Below, piece by piece: positions 36,884 through 45,463 of a DNA stretch of 64,000 bases. This DNA is from an uncultured Ezakiella sp. (GTDB taxonomy: Bacteria > Bacillota > Clostridia > Tissierellales > Peptoniphilaceae). Position numbers and translations under genes: made by a program. The DNA lies in NCBI RefSeq assembly GCF_943913045.1, contig NZ_CALTVH010000008.1:3558-67557 (forward strand), read 5' to 3'. The notes beneath the pieces are model-generated. The model saw only the letters and a list, made by a program, of their open reading frames with translations, did not search any database and was not told the DNA's origin. Each line of letters begins with the position of its first letter. Position 1 is the stretch's first letter.

Positions 36884-37546
36884 CTATTCCTTATCAACCA
36901 AGTATGCCTTTACAAGAAGTCTCTCATAATCATAAGGATATGGATGACAGGTCATTAGGACCAGCTTAGTCTTCTCTTCCTCGCGATTAAACTTGGACCA
37001 GTCATCGGGCTTTATAATCTCCTTTTCATAGACCTTGTAAGTCAAAACTTCCTCAGCGCTTGTAATTTTAATCTCGTCACCCTCTTCCAACTTATCTATA
37101 TGAAGAAATGAATCATCTTCATTGTAGCCGCCACGGTGGCCAGCAAGGGCACATGTCGTCCCAGCTTCGCTCACCGGCTTGTCGGTCGTTTCAATAATGC
37201 CAACTCCATCCCTCAAATATTTTTCCCTAGTTGACGGATAAATGGGCAAGAGAATATCCAGCTTGTCAATCCTAATAACAGCCAAGGCATCTTCCTTTTC
37301 CAAAAGATCTTCTTCAGGGGCCTCTACTATCTCAACCTCTTTAATATCATCTTCATTAAAGTAAAGGACCTCAGGCTTTTTGTTAACAATAGCTCTTGCC
37401 CTCATCTTCCCTTCCAAATCTTTGGCAGCTTTATTTCTATTAGAAAGCCTAAGCTTTTGATAACCGATAACAGACATACCAGCAAGAATAAAGACCAAGC
37501 CAATAATTATATAAAATTTTCCTCTCTTCTTATTATTCCTCTTCAT
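36884..37546 (-). CDS. sortase family protein
   Basis: A 220-residue membrane-anchored transpeptidase. The N-terminal basic/hydrophobic anchor is at 9-32. The catalytic residues can be seen as His137 (GHRGG), Cys200 (LVLMTC) and Arg209 (YERLLV). The layout and the MTCHPYPYDYERL ending look closer to class D than to class A or C (a weak call). It would attach proteins with an LPxTG-like signal to the wall; no such substrate is adjacent. Confidence 0.9.
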   Translation of the reverse strand: MKRNNKKRGKFYIIIGLVFILAGMSVIGYQKLRLSNRNKAAKDLEGKMRARAIVNKKPEVLYFNEDDIKEVEIVEAPEEDLLEKEDALAVIRIDKLDILLPIYPSTREKYLRDGVGIIETTDKPVSEAGTTCALAGHRGGYNEDDSFLHIDKLEEGDEIKITSAEEVLTYKVYEKEIIKPDDWSKFNREEEKTKLVLMTCHPYPYDYERLLVKAYLVDKE

Positions 37547-37571
37547 AAACTTCCCCTATTAAAAAAGGTGT

Positions 37572-37609
37572 ATGTGTAATTGGTATTAATATAATTTTAT
37601 TTTACACAT
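37572..37609. repeat. 8-bp inverted repeat before the sortase gene
   Basis: ATGTGTAA (37572-37579) and TTACACAT (37602-37609) are exact complements around 22 bases. It lies 26 bases before the ATG and could be an operator. No protein is known. Confidence 0.4.
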
Positions 37610-37733
37610 TTATATCGTGCTCATTTCTGAGTTGTTTTATGCCAGACTAGTTTTCTTATAATATAAATCAGCTTGGCTAAAATAACATCTTTCTAAAACC
37701 TTTTGTATGCTCTCGCATTCTCAGCTATCTATC

Positions 37734-37760
37734 AAAAAGCGATATGGCTTTCATATCGCT
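37734..37760 (-). terminator. terminator of the ftsE-ydbC operon
   Basis: Minus strand: AGCGATATG-AAAG-CCATATCGCT hairpin, followed by TTTTTG. Confidence 0.88.
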
Positions 37761-37780
37761 AAAGTTTAATATTATTTTAC

Positions 37781-38014
37781 CTAGTCCAAATCGCTTTCGT
37801 CGAGTTCGTTCATAAGTTCCTTCAGGGCTAGAAATTCTTCTTTGGATAGGGAGATGCCCTTGCCCATTCTGGAGTGGTCTGGATTCCAAGTTCTGATGTC
37901 GATTTTGCCTGGGCCTTCGTTCCAAGAAATAATATTTATTTCTTTGGTCCATCCATTTTTTGCCTCAGCAAAAACTCCGAGTTCATTTAATACTTCATAT
38001 TTAAATTCTGCCAT
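37781..38014 (-). CDS. ydbC: YdbC/PC4-like single-stranded DNA-binding protein
   Basis: A 77-residue protein with the PC4-like pattern W.KEINIISWNEGPGKIDIRTWNPDHSRMGKGISLSKEEF. Members are small single-stranded nucleic-acid-binding proteins; role unclear in bacteria. It shares one base with the ctpA stop, so it is the end of the division operon. Confidence 0.9.
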   Translation of the reverse strand: MAEFKYEVLNELGVFAEAKNGWTKEINIISWNEGPGKIDIRTWNPDHSRMGKGISLSKEEFLALKELMNELDESDLD

Positions 38015-39240
38015 TATTTATTTCCTTTCTTTAAAACTTCAATTGCCTTTTGCAATTGCTTATCTTCTTTTAAATGTTCTACTCCAATTCCCTTTACATC
38101 TTCGTCAAGCTCAACAATAATATCTGGTTCAATTCCGATGCCGTGAATGTTTTTGCCATTTGGTGTAAAGTATTCGCTGACTGTGACCTTTAAAGCTTGG
38201 CCGCTATTTAGAGTAAAGATCCTTTGCACTATGCCCTTACCAAAGGTTTGTGTGCCGATAATTTTTGCACGTTTTCTATCTTGGAGGGCGCCGCTAACAA
38301 TTTCACTGGCACTTGCAGACCCGCCATTTACGAGGACAACCATAGGTATGTCTTCTTTTTGGGCGTCTGAATAATAGTAGTCTTTTTCTCCGTTTTTGTA
38401 TTTGGTATAAACTATTGTCCCTTCGTCAAGGAAGTAGTCAGCTATGTCCGCACAGACATCCAAGAGTCCGCCAGGGTTGCCGCGTAAGTCTAGAATCAAG
38501 GCTTTCATTCCATCTTTTTTTAGTTTCTTGTATTGGTTTACAAAGTCTGTATAGGTCGGCTTGTCAAACTCAGTTATGCCAATATAACCAATTTTATTTT
38601 CTAGCATTTCGCTAAAGACTGTTTCTAATTTTATTTTCTTTCTAACAATCTCATAATCTTTTTCTACAAAACCATTCTTTTCATTTCTGCCAATGGTAAT
38701 AGTAACCTTTTCGCCTTCTTTGCCACGCATGACGCTGACTGCATCTGACATTTTATCAGCAGAAAACTCTTGACCATTTACCTTTAGGATCTTGTCATCT
38801 GTCTTGATGCCAGCCTTTTCAGCAGGGCCTCCCTTTACAGGCGAAACGACGGTTATATATCCATCTTTGCCAGGAGAAACTACAATGCCAACACCAACGT
38901 ATTCGGCATTGGAGCTTTCCATAAACTTTTTATATTCCTCTTGGTTCATATAAACTGAATATGGGTCGCCCAGGCTGTCTACAACGCCGCGAAGGATGCC
39001 TTCGTTTAATTCTTCGTCTGTTGTATCCTTATAGTAATTTTTTTGAATAGTATTTACTATTTCATTCAAGGTTTTTTCTGTCTTCTTGTCCATCAGTTTG
39101 GCAAGGTCTCCATCAGTTGAGCTTTCATTGCCTACTGAGTAGTTATTTAAATCGCTTGCGCTGTTCACGCCAAAAATATATGATCCAAACATTGCAAGGA
39201 CTATTCCAATTATTAATAAAATTCTTTTTACATTTTTCAT
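38014..39240 (-). CDS. ctpA: S41 C-terminal processing peptidase (CtpA)
   Basis: About 408 residues from the chosen ATG (TAATG at 39238-39242, overlapping the envC-like stop). A membrane anchor at 5-25, a PDZ domain (VSPVKGGPAEKAGIKTDDKILKVNG), and an S41 serine/lysine protease domain with GGSASASEI and TQTFGKG carrying the likely catalytic Ser and Lys. It cleaves exported proteins at their C-termini. Conserved next to envC and ftsEX in many Firmicutes. Confidence 0.94.
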   Translation of the reverse strand: MKNVKRILLIIGIVLAMFGSYIFGVNSASDLNNYSVGNESSTDGDLAKLMDKKTEKTLNEIVNTIQKNYYKDTTDEELNEGILRGVVDSLGDPYSVYMNQEEYKKFMESSNAEYVGVGIVVSPGKDGYITVVSPVKGGPAEKAGIKTDDKILKVNGQEFSADKMSDAVSVMRGKEGEKVTITIGRNEKNGFVEKDYEIVRKKIKLETVFSEMLENKIGYIGITEFDKPTYTDFVNQYKKLKKDGMKALILDLRGNPGGLLDVCADIADYFLDEGTIVYTKYKNGEKDYYYSDAQKEDIPMVVLVNGGSASASEIVSGALQDRKRAKIIGTQTFGKGIVQRIFTLNSGQALKVTVSEYFTPNGKNIHGIGIEPDIIVELDEDVKGIGVEHLKEDKQLQKAIEVLKKGNK

Positions 39241-40358
39241 TATCTCACCCATCCCATTGCATTTTGAGCCTTACCATTTACCCTAACTTCGAAGTGCAAG
39301 TGAGGTCCTGTGGAGTTACCCGTGCTTCCAACCCGGGCAACAACTTGTCCCTTGCTTACAACTTGTCCTACACCCACATTTATGCTTGAGCAGTGAGCAT
39401 ACGCTGTTGAAATTCCATTACCATGGGAGATTACAACTAGCTGTCCATATGAACCCAGCCAACCTGCATGGGTAACTCGGCCTTCTTCAGCTGCAACTAT
39501 GCTGGTGCCAGTAGGTGCTGGTATATCAGTGCCTGTGTGGAAGTTCTTGCGTCCATAAAGCATCCTGTAACCAAAAGGGCTGGAAATCCTAGTGTGTCCA
39601 GGTAGGGGCCATCCTAATCGGCCTCCTGTGTAAGACCCGCCTTGGTACTGCTGGGCAGCTTGAACAAGGGCCTCTACCCTTCGGCTGTCTTTTTCCAATT
39701 CTTTTTGCTCTTTTTCAAAGGCCGCGTCATTGTTTTTAAGCTGGGCTATATAAGCATTTTTTTGTGCAACTGCAGCCTCAGCCTGAGCCTTTATCTGTTC
39801 TTCTTTGGCCTTCTCATCATCCAAAGCCCTCTTGTCATCCTCTAACTGGTCTTTTTTTCTTTCAAGCTCCAGCTTGGCATCGGAAATTTCCTTGATAAGT
39901 CTCTTGTCCGATTCCAAAAGCATCTGCATCATGGAAGTATTGGTTAGGGCCTCGTGGACGTCCTTGGAATTCAAGAGGACAGACAGATAGTTTACATCGC
40001 CCATTACATACATGGCACGAATCCTCTTGGCAAACATCTCATTTTTCTGTTCGATATTTGCTTCCATCTGAGTGATTTCCTGGGTGGTGTTATTTATATT
40101 GCCCAGGAGTCCTTCGATTTTTGCATAGAGGTCATTTAGCTTGGCCTCTTGGATTTGAACATTTCTATTTAGCTCAGCCAAATTTGCGCTTTCGTTTTTT
40201 ATTGCTTCTTTATTCTCTTTTTGCTTTTCCTTGCTGGCCTTTAATTTTTCTTTGATCTCTGCATTTCTTTTTTTTAAGCTATCAACATCATCTGCATATA
40301 AATTTATAGATGAAAATGCAAGGAGTATTGCTAAGAGCAAACAAATTTTCTTTTTCAT
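39240..40358 (-). CDS. murein hydrolase activator/endopeptidase, EnvC-like (M23)
   Basis: A 372-residue exported protein: signal peptide 1-22, a coiled coil at about 25-230, and a C-terminal M23/LytM domain. The latter keeps both zinc motifs, HTGTDIPAP and HLHFE, so it should be an active endopeptidase, unlike the degenerate E. coli EnvC. The coiled coil is the part that normally docks to FtsX. It shares one base with the ftsX stop. Confidence 0.93.
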   Translation of the reverse strand: MKKKICLLLAILLAFSSINLYADDVDSLKKRNAEIKEKLKASKEKQKENKEAIKNESANLAELNRNVQIQEAKLNDLYAKIEGLLGNINNTTQEITQMEANIEQKNEMFAKRIRAMYVMGDVNYLSVLLNSKDVHEALTNTSMMQMLLESDKRLIKEISDAKLELERKKDQLEDDKRALDDEKAKEEQIKAQAEAAVAQKNAYIAQLKNNDAAFEKEQKELEKDSRRVEALVQAAQQYQGGSYTGGRLGWPLPGHTRISSPFGYRMLYGRKNFHTGTDIPAPTGTSIVAAEEGRVTHAGWLGSYGQLVVISHGNGISTAYAHCSSINVGVGQVVSKGQVVARVGSTGNSTGPHLHFEVRVNGKAQNAMGWVR

Positions 40359-41263
40359 TATACCCTCAAGAATCTCTTCAATGAAATAAGTGAGCCCAGA
40401 GCCGCTATACCTATTCCTAGTGTGGCAAATATAACTGCCATATCACTAAAGAATAAGCTTGGTGGGACTATGGCCGAGGACAATAGTCCAGTTACATTGT
40501 TTATAGCCTCTAGGTAAAAATACCTGTAACCAAAGGCCACTATCAAAAATGCAATCAAAGACCCGATAAAGCCCATGAGGACACCTTCGATAAAAAATGG
40601 TCCCTTGATGTAGGCATCTGTCGCCCCCACCCATTTCATAATGGAAATTTCTGTTCGTCTGGAATTTACTGCCAGCCTGATGGTGTTTGACATCAAAAAG
40701 ATTGAAACCAAACTCAAAAAGCCGACCATAAAAACTCCGCCAATTTGAATGTATTTAGAAATAGCAAGCATCTGCTCGATTTCCTTGGCAAAGTAATTGA
40801 CCTTCCATACCCCGTCCATCTTGCCCAATTTTTTAGCAACTGCTTCCGCATCTTCGATATTGTTTACGCGAATCTCGAAAGATTTGGGGATAGGATTTTT
40901 CTCTTCATCTTCATATTCGTCCAAGAGCCAAGCATTTTCACCCCAAGAGCTCTTGAGTTCCTTGAGTCCTTCTGCAGGCGACTTGAACCTGATTTTCTTT
41001 ATGCCACCAATGGCTGCAATTTGGTCCGCCATAGCTTCTATTTCGGGCACGTCTAACTTGTCTTCTATAAATATATCGATTTGGTCCATCTTTTTGTTGG
41101 TATCCATTACCAATTGGTTGATGGATAGGACCATTATTAGCATTAGACCGAGTATTACCAAGACGATTGCAATTGAAACAATGCTGATCATACCCATGGA
41201 CTTGTTGCGGTTAAGACCCTGGAAGCCTTGCTTGATCATATTTGCAAAAACTCTAAATTTCAT
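40358..41263 (-). CDS. ftsX: cell-division ABC permease FtsX
   Basis: A 301-residue protein with four membrane segments and a large extracellular loop between the first and second (about 50-165), the standard FtsX topology. It overlaps the ftsE gene by 11 bases. With FtsE it couples ATP hydrolysis to the EnvC-like hydrolase outside. Confidence 0.95.
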   Translation of the reverse strand: MKFRVFANMIKQGFQGLNRNKSMGMISIVSIAIVLVILGLMLIMVLSINQLVMDTNKKMDQIDIFIEDKLDVPEIEAMADQIAAIGGIKKIRFKSPAEGLKELKSSWGENAWLLDEYEDEEKNPIPKSFEIRVNNIEDAEAVAKKLGKMDGVWKVNYFAKEIEQMLAISKYIQIGGVFMVGFLSLVSIFLMSNTIRLAVNSRRTEISIMKWVGATDAYIKGPFFIEGVLMGFIGSLIAFLIVAFGYRYFYLEAINNVTGLLSSAIVPPSLFFSDMAVIFATLGIGIAALGSLISLKRFLRV

Positions 41264-42143
41264 CTTCCACCTCGTCCATCATTTCCGCTTCAGCCTTTTC
41301 TATATCTACTTCAATTTCATCTTCTGATGTATTTGAATTCCTATTTTCTTCTTTGGTCCTGGAAAAGACTTCTTCTTTTAAATCAGCCTTGTCTTCATCC
41401 GAGAGATTATCGATCTCACAAATTTTTTGGTTGCCGTAATCAACATCGTGCTTGTCAATGTCGCTTACCTCTTCGCCTTCGTTAGCTGTATCTGTTACGA
41501 CTTTGCCGTCCTTTAAAACAACAACCCTGTGTGGAAGTAGCTTTACTATATCCTTGGCGTGGGTTGCCATCAAAATAGTTGTCCCACGGTTGTTGATGTC
41601 TGTTAGAACTTGCATGATTTCAAGACTGGTTTCAAAATCCAGGTTACCTGTCGGTTCGTCTGCAATCAAAATATGAGGCTCATTGATAATAGCCCGTGCA
41701 ATTGCAACCCTTTGCTTTTCACCGCCCGAAAGTTCATTGGGGAAATTTTTCGCCTTGTCACTAAGGCCGACCAAGCTCAAAATAATTGGCACTCTCCGCC
41801 TAATTTCCTTTCTCCGTACGCCTAAAATTTCTAGAGCAAAGGCCACGTTTTCATAAACGGTCTTTTGCTCCAAAATTCTAAAGTCTTGAAATATAGTACC
41901 TATATATCTTCTGATATAAGGGACCCGACGTCTAGACACATATGTTATATCCTTACCATTTAAAAGAATCTTGCCCTCTGTCGGTTCGATTTCCTTTAAA
42001 AGTAATCTGGTCAAAGTAGATTTACCTGCTCCCGAGTGGCCCATAAGATAAAGGAATTCACCATCATCTATCTTTAAGCTAACATCGTCTAGAGCAGCAA
42101 CCCCCTTTTCGTATTCTTTAGTTATATTCTCTAAGACAATCAT
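41253..42143 (-). CDS. ftsE: cell-division ATP-binding protein FtsE with acidic tail
   Basis: The first 215 residues are a normal FtsE: Walker A GHSGAGKST, signature LSGGEKQR, Walker B LIADEPTGNLD. The protein is 296 residues rather than the usual 220-230: the extra 65-80 at the end are very acidic. First gene of the division operon ftsE-ftsX-envC-ctpA-ydbC; promoter at 42167-42195. Confidence 0.95.
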   Translation of the reverse strand: MIVLENITKEYEKGVAALDDVSLKIDDGEFLYLMGHSGAGKSTLTRLLLKEIEPTEGKILLNGKDITYVSRRRVPYIRRYIGTIFQDFRILEQKTVYENVAFALEILGVRRKEIRRRVPIILSLVGLSDKAKNFPNELSGGEKQRVAIARAIINEPHILIADEPTGNLDFETSLEIMQVLTDINNRGTTILMATHAKDIVKLLPHRVVVLKDGKVVTDTANEGEEVSDIDKHDVDYGNQKICEIDNLSDEDKADLKEEVFSRTKEENRNSNTSEDEIEVDIEKAEAEMMDEVEDEI

Positions 42144-42166
42144 AATATTCTCCTATTCTTTAGGTT

Positions 42167-42195
42167 ATTATACACGATTAATTTTCATAATTCAA
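42167..42195 (-). promoter_or_regulatory. promoter of the ftsE operon
   Basis: Minus strand: TTGAAT, 17 bases, TATAAT, about 25 bases before the ATG. Confidence 0.8.
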
Positions 42196-42258
42196 ATTAG
42201 AAAAAATTCTTACCAAGTAAATTATAACATAAATAAGCCTTTAATAAAACCGATATCC

Positions 42259-42287
42259 TTGACATTCAAAGTCATTAATAGTATACT
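42259..42287 (+). promoter_or_regulatory. promoter of the folT riboswitch leader
   Basis: Plus strand: TTGACA, 17 bases, TATACT, immediately before the THF aptamer. Confidence 0.85.
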
Positions 42288-42298
42288 GAAATTAATAA

Positions 42299-42390
42299 CA
42301 GAGTAGGTGTAAAGCGTAAAGTGTTTGGAGATGGGACGTAGCTCTAAAACGAAGGATAGTCCGCGGCTTATACATCGCGTTCGCTATATT
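42299..42390 (+). ncRNA. tetrahydrofolate (THF) riboswitch
   Basis: The leader carries the THF-riboswitch landmarks in order: GAGTAGGTG, GCGTAAAGTG, GGAGATGGGACGTAGCTC, AACGAAGG and CCGCGGC, then ATCGC. It precedes a folate ECF S-component, the usual partner. Downstream, CTTCCTTT (about 42409) can pair with the AAAGGAGG ribosome site at 42415-42422, so control is likely by sequestration of the site rather than by termination. Confidence 0.9.
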
Positions 42391-42428
42391 TTTAATAGCT
42401 TCCTTTCTGTTATTAAAGGAGGTTTTAT

Positions 42429-43373
42429 ATGAAAAAATTATTGAAGTTCAACACAAAACCTGCCAATATAATCGCAGCAATAGTATTTGCGATTGCAGGT
42501 TTTTATTTAGTTGTGAACACAACCAACCCACTCTACATGGGAATCTGTGGAGCCTTGTTTTTGGCAACAATCCACGGGGCCCTAAACGGAGCAGCCGTTG
42601 GTGGGCTAGTTTCTGGGGGAGCAATCCTTGCTGGTATCCTTTACAGGGCAGCAAATGTTACCCTAAAGATCGGTAAGAAATGGTCACCAGAAAAAATCGC
42701 AGAAAAGCAAGCAGCTTTTGATGCACACATGGCAAACTTAAACAAGTATATGATTTTATATGTGCTTGGAGCTATTGCCCTAGCATTTTTAGGCAGATAT
42801 ATCTACCTAAGACTTGCCAACTACAAGCACGAAAACACTCACACAGGTGCCAGAAAGATTACCTATTTTGGAATGTTTATCGCACTTGGTGTTGCAGTTA
42901 ACTCACTTCGTGTTGGTCCACTAAGCTTTGGTGGCTTCCCAATCATCTATTCAGGTATGGTCATGGGACCAATTTCTGGATTTATCATTGGTGCAATTAC
43001 AGACGTAATCGCCTTCTTGGTAAGGCCATCAGCAAATGCTTTTAACCCACTATTTATTCTAACAAGTGCACTAACAGGTGCTATTCCAGCATTTATTATC
43101 CATGTATTACCTGGAGAAAATAGTAAGTTAAAACACAATTTCTGGTATGTATTACTAGCCTTTGCCGTTGGTCAATTCATAACATCAGTTATACTGGTTC
43201 CACTCTTTAGGCAAATGCTATTTGCTCATCCATTTGTTGCAACAGCATCAGCTGCAGCACTTAGACAATTGTGGCACGTTCCACTATATGCATTTTTGTA
43301 TATGAATACACAAAAAGTTGTGGAAACACAAATTGACTTTACAAAAGTAAAAGAAGGAAAAAAAGAAGTTTAA
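42429..43373 (+). CDS. folT: folate-specific ECF transporter S component (FolT-like), N-terminally extended
   Basis: A 314-residue membrane protein. The last 170 residues (about 140-310) have the FolT-type pattern: GMFIALGVAVNSLRVGPLSFGGFPIIYSGMVMGPISG then AITDVIAFLV. A THF riboswitch upstream supports folate. The N-terminal 135 residues add three more membrane segments and a charged loop that ordinary FolT (about 170-190 residues) lacks. AAAGGAGG precedes the ATG. Monocistronic; terminator at 43380. Confidence 0.88.
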   Translation: MKKLLKFNTKPANIIAAIVFAIAGFYLVVNTTNPLYMGICGALFLATIHGALNGAAVGGLVSGGAILAGILYRAANVTLKIGKKWSPEKIAEKQAAFDAHMANLNKYMILYVLGAIALAFLGRYIYLRLANYKHENTHTGARKITYFGMFIALGVAVNSLRVGPLSFGGFPIIYSGMVMGPISGFIIGAITDVIAFLVRPSANAFNPLFILTSALTGAIPAFIIHVLPGENSKLKHNFWYVLLAFAVGQFITSVILVPLFRQMLFAHPFVATASAAALRQLWHVPLYAFLYMNTQKVVETQIDFTKVKEGKKEV

Positions 43374-43379
43374 ATTTTA

Positions 43380-43418
43380 TCCCAGGCCAATCGTCATCCG
43401 GGCTTGGGATTTTTTTAT
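43380..43418 (+). terminator. terminator of folT
   Basis: Plus strand: TCCCAGGCC pairs with GGGCTTGGGA around a loop, followed by seven T. Confidence 0.88.
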
Positions 43419-43436
43419 TGGGAAAACCAAATTGTG

Positions 43437-43463
43437 CTTGTTATTATAATTAATAATAACAAG
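43437..43463. repeat. perfect AT-rich palindrome between folT and clpX
   Basis: CTTGTTATTAT (43437-43447) and its exact complement (43453-43463) around a five-base loop. It lies between convergent units and lacks a T-run. Possibly a protein-binding site or a cruciform. Confidence 0.55.
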
Positions 43464-43621
43464 TGCAGGCTAAATTAAAAGTCTAAAATTTTCTTGTAAA
43501 TATTTTATCAGATAGAATCAAAAACATTTTTGCGGAAAAATTCTCACAAATAATTTGCAAATAAAATAGGCAGTACAATAACTCTTTGTGTTTTACTCCC
43601 CAACAAATATTATACAGCCAC

Positions 43622-43655
43622 AAAAAAGCTCCAGGCCTTTAAAGCCCGGAGCTTG
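43622..43655 (-). terminator. terminator of tig-clpP-clpX
   Basis: Minus strand: AAGCTCCGGGC and GCCTGGAGCTT pair around TTTAAA, followed by TTTTTT. Confidence 0.9.
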
Positions 43656-43659
43656 TTTT

Positions 43660-44877
43660 TTATTTTTCATCCGTAGAGTCATTTATGGATTCTACAAATT
43701 TTTTATTCTTATAGTCAATGAGCAAATGCTTTACATCCTCTTTGTCTGGCAGGTCATACATATATGGGAGCATTACCTTTTCCATAATACTTCTCAGTCC
43801 CCTTGCTCCAGTTTCGCGAGCAATGGCCTCCTTGGCTATGGCCTTTAGGGCGCGTTCGGTGAATTCCAAATCACAACCGTCCAGTCTAAAGAGTTCTTGG
43901 TATTGGCTGACCAAGGCATTCTTTGGTTCGGTTAAAATCCTAATCAAGGATGCCTCGTCCAAGTCGTTTAAGGAAACGTGAACAGGTAGCCTGCCAACAA
44001 GTTCTGGTATCAAACCAAACTTGACCAGGTCATGAGCTTCCATAAGCTCAAAGAGCTCGCCTGTCTTTCTATCTTTTTTGGCTTCGTGGTCTTGGTTGAA
44101 GCCAATCATATTTTTTCCCAAACGCTTTTCAATAATGGATTCCAATCCATCAAAGGCACCGCCAACTATAAAGAGAATATTAGATGTATCCACTTGAATC
44201 ATCTCTTGCTGTGGATGCTTGCGGCCTCCTTGCATTGGGACCGAACAAACATTGCCTTCAACTATTTTTAATAGGGCTTGTTGGACTCCCTCGCCACTTA
44301 CGTCACGAGTTATGCTTACGTTTTCACTCTTGCGGGCAATCTTGTCGATTTCGTCGATGTAAATTATCCCGCGTTCCGCAGCTTCCAGATTAAAATCTGC
44401 CGCTTGGAGAAGTTTTAAAATTACATTTTCAACATCCTCTCCAACATAACCAGCCTCTGTTAAAGTCGTCGCATCTGCAATGGCAAAGGGCACTTCCAAA
44501 ATTGTCGCTATGGCCTTGGCGAGTAAAGTCTTACCAGACCCAGTTGGACCCAACAAGAGGACATTGCTCTTGTCCAGCTCAACATCTGTTTCCACCTGCC
44601 TAAAGACACGCTTGTAGTGGTTGTACATAGCCACTGACAAAACTTTTTTAGCTTCCTCTTGGCCAATTACATACTCGTCCAAGCGTTCTTTGATTTGCTT
44701 TGGCGTCAGTAGAATTGGATCGTTTTTTATCCCCTGATAAAAATTTCTTTCGCTATCAATCATATCTTGGCAGTATCTGATACAGTCATCACAAATGGAT
44801 CCGTCGATACCATTTATGAAAAAATTTACTTCATCTGGAGTCCTGCCGCAAAATGAACAATGTTCTTTATTTGCCAC
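43660..44877 (-). CDS. clpX: ATP-dependent protease ATP-binding subunit ClpX
   Basis: A 405-residue AAA+ unfoldase. The N-terminal zinc domain (CSFCGRTPDEVNFFINGI, then CDDC) and the AAA module (Walker A GPTGSGKT, Walker B IIYIDEIDKI, pore-loop region) are visible. It feeds proteins to ClpP. It starts 11 bases inside the end of clpP. Confidence 0.97.
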   Translation of the reverse strand: MANKEHCSFCGRTPDEVNFFINGIDGSICDDCIRYCQDMIDSERNFYQGIKNDPILLTPKQIKERLDEYVIGQEEAKKVLSVAMYNHYKRVFRQVETDVELDKSNVLLLGPTGSGKTLLAKAIATILEVPFAIADATTLTEAGYVGEDVENVILKLLQAADFNLEAAERGIIYIDEIDKIARKSENVSITRDVSGEGVQQALLKIVEGNVCSVPMQGGRKHPQQEMIQVDTSNILFIVGGAFDGLESIIEKRLGKNMIGFNQDHEAKKDRKTGELFELMEAHDLVKFGLIPELVGRLPVHVSLNDLDEASLIRILTEPKNALVSQYQELFRLDGCDLEFTERALKAIAKEAIARETGARGLRSIMEKVMLPYMYDLPDKEDVKHLLIDYKNKKFVESINDSTDEK

Positions 44878-45463
44878 CTTTTACCTCTGGATATAAAACC
44901 TTGTCTATAAGTCCGTATTCTTTAGCTTCTTCAGCTGTCATATACTTGTCTCTGTCAGTGTCACGTTGAATGGTTTCCATATCTTGACCTGTGCACTCAA
45001 CCAAGATATTGTTAATTCTTTCCCTTGTTTCAAGGATTTTTTCTGCTTGAATTCTAATATCTTCAGCTTGACCTTGGCTGCCACCGAGTGGTTGATGGAT
45101 CATCACGTCTGCATTTGGCAGGGCATATCTTTTGCCCTTGGTACCAGCGGTGAGCAAAAGCGCTCCCATACTTGCAGCCATGCCCATGCAAATGGTGCTT
45201 ACGTCTGGTTTGATGTGACGCATGGTATCCAAAATCGCCATTCCACTAGTAACCTGTCCGCCAGGTGAGTTTATATATAATTGAATGTCCTTGCTTGGAT
45301 CTTCTGCTTCCAAAAACAAGAGCTGAGCAACTACCAGGTCAGCCATGGTGTCGTTTACTTCACCTGTTACGAATACAATTCTTTCCTTCAAAAGTCTGGA
45401 AAAAATATCGTAAGACCTTTCGCCCCTGCCCGTGTTTTCTATAACCATAGGAACTAGAGCCAT
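44867..45463 (-). CDS. clpP: ATP-dependent Clp protease proteolytic subunit
   Basis: A 198-residue serine peptidase. The catalytic Ser is in GMAASMGALLL and the His in MIHQPLGG. It starts directly after tig and overlaps clpX. With ClpX it forms the ClpXP protease. Confidence 0.97.
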   Translation of the reverse strand: MALVPMVIENTGRGERSYDIFSRLLKERIVFVTGEVNDTMADLVVAQLLFLEAEDPSKDIQLYINSPGGQVTSGMAILDTMRHIKPDVSTICMGMAASMGALLLTAGTKGKRYALPNADVMIHQPLGGSQGQAEDIRIQAEKILETRERINNILVECTGQDMETIQRDTDRDKYMTAEEAKEYGLIDKVLYPEVKGGK

